Made by a program: the position numbers and the translations under genes. The notes under the pieces are model-generated. The model made no database searches, had not been told where the DNA came from, and saw only the letters and a program-made list of their open reading frames with translations. Positions 63,760 to 64,000 of a DNA stretch of 64,000 nucleotides are shown here, one piece after another (the first letter of the stretch is position 1; each line of letters opens with the position of its first letter). The DNA is from Phycisphaerales bacterium (lineage in GTDB: Bacteria > Planctomycetota > Phycisphaerae > Phycisphaerales > UBA1924): the NCBI GenBank assembly GCA_029213305.1, contig JARGPA010000016.1, positions 1-64,000 on the forward strand, in the 5' to 3' direction.

Positions 63760-64000
63760 ATGCGAGACTACCAAATGAAACACTTCCATTTCAATCCGAT
63801 CCGTTCCTTGCTCGTATCTACTGCCATCTTTGCGCTTCCAACATCTGCCCTCGCTCAAGATTCTGTTGAATATCAGTTCGAGTTCATCTCTGAATGGAGC
63901 GCACAAACACACCCAACTTCATTTCCTAGCAATCCACATTTCTCATCCGTCATCGGCGCTACACACACCGATTCAGTTTCAATCTGGGAACCTGGCGGGA
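63760..64000 (+). CDS. Spondin-domain protein (partial, cut by window end)
   Basis: An open frame runs from ATG at 63760 (or 63775) to the end of the window without a stop. After a signal peptide (SLLVSTAIFALPTSALAQ) it reads YQFEFISEWSAQTHPTSFP then HFSSVIGATHTDSVSIWEPGG. This matches the opening of bacterial spondin-N domains (WS..TH...FP...HFS..IGATH). Secreted protein; the remainder lies outside the window. Confidence 0.8.
   Translation, partial: MRDYQMKHFHFNPIRSLLVSTAIFALPTSALAQDSVEYQFEFISEWSAQTHPTSFPSNPHFSSVIGATHTDSVSIWEPGG

Noticed and set aside
1-64000. CRISPR array, prophage or integron
   Set aside because: No regularly spaced direct repeats, cas genes, integrase, phage structural or transposase genes were found by reading both strands.

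Overview
The window looks like chromosomal DNA of a marine planctomycete, most likely class Phycisphaerae. This is inferred, not searched. The reasons are secreted proteins ending in a twin EF-hand dockerin-like tag that closes with Gly-Cys-Pro, a planctomycete-style pseudopilin, moderate GC (about 45 percent by eye), and a ribosomal protein cluster that lacks rpmD and rpsD and carries extended L15, L17, L22 and S5.

Layout. 1-1.1 kb: tRNA-Ser(CGA) and a deoxyhypusine-synthase-like gene. 1.2-4.1 kb, divergent from it: arginine decarboxylase (speA) and agmatinase (speB), giving a compact polyamine locus. 4.1-24.4 kb: a carbohydrate region with a sodium/solute symporter, a ROK-type kinase, a GHL10-type lipoprotein, a secreted esterase, a large secreted dockerin-tagged protein, a GH13 enzyme, a pseudopilin, a ribose-type ABC transporter (permease, binding lipoprotein, double ATPase), a GH31 alpha-glucosidase and a dockerin-tagged GH13 amylase. 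Together these suggest extracellular alpha-glucan breakdown and sugar uptake. 24.4-26.2 kb: a membrane protein and pheS.

26.2-41.8 kb, all on the minus strand: the S10, spc and alpha ribosomal protein clusters, in the order rpsJ-rplC-rplD-rplW-rplB-rpsS-rplV-rpsC-rplP-rpmC-rpsQ-rplN-rplX-rplE-rpsN-rpsH-rplF-rplR-rpsE-rplO-secY-rpmJ-rpsM-rpsK-rpoA-rplQ. The intergenic hairpins upstream of secY, rpsK and rpoA, and the missing adk, map, infA, rpsD and rpmD, set it apart from the classical arrangement.

42-64 kb: housekeeping and envelope genes. These are a secreted hypothetical, an M28 peptidase lipoprotein, ruvB, a CdsZ-like coiled-coil protein, uppS-cdsA, purA, a small zinc-ribbon protein, an FHA protein, hemW, a pgl/rluD-type pair, thiD2-thiE fused to one another and coupled to an M16 peptidase, an HDOD-GGDEF-like regulator, recO, a FabZ-like dehydratase coupled to a fused aroD-aroE, a lipoprotein, a second dehydratase with an acyl carrier protein, and the start of a spondin-domain protein cut by the window end.

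No CRISPR array, insertion sequence, phage or integron was seen. The most unusual items are an XRE-HTH-like N-terminal domain on ribosomal protein L22, an apparent ATA start codon for hemW, competing hairpins ahead of secY, an RGG-like tail on S5, and the DHS-like gene beside speA/speB.
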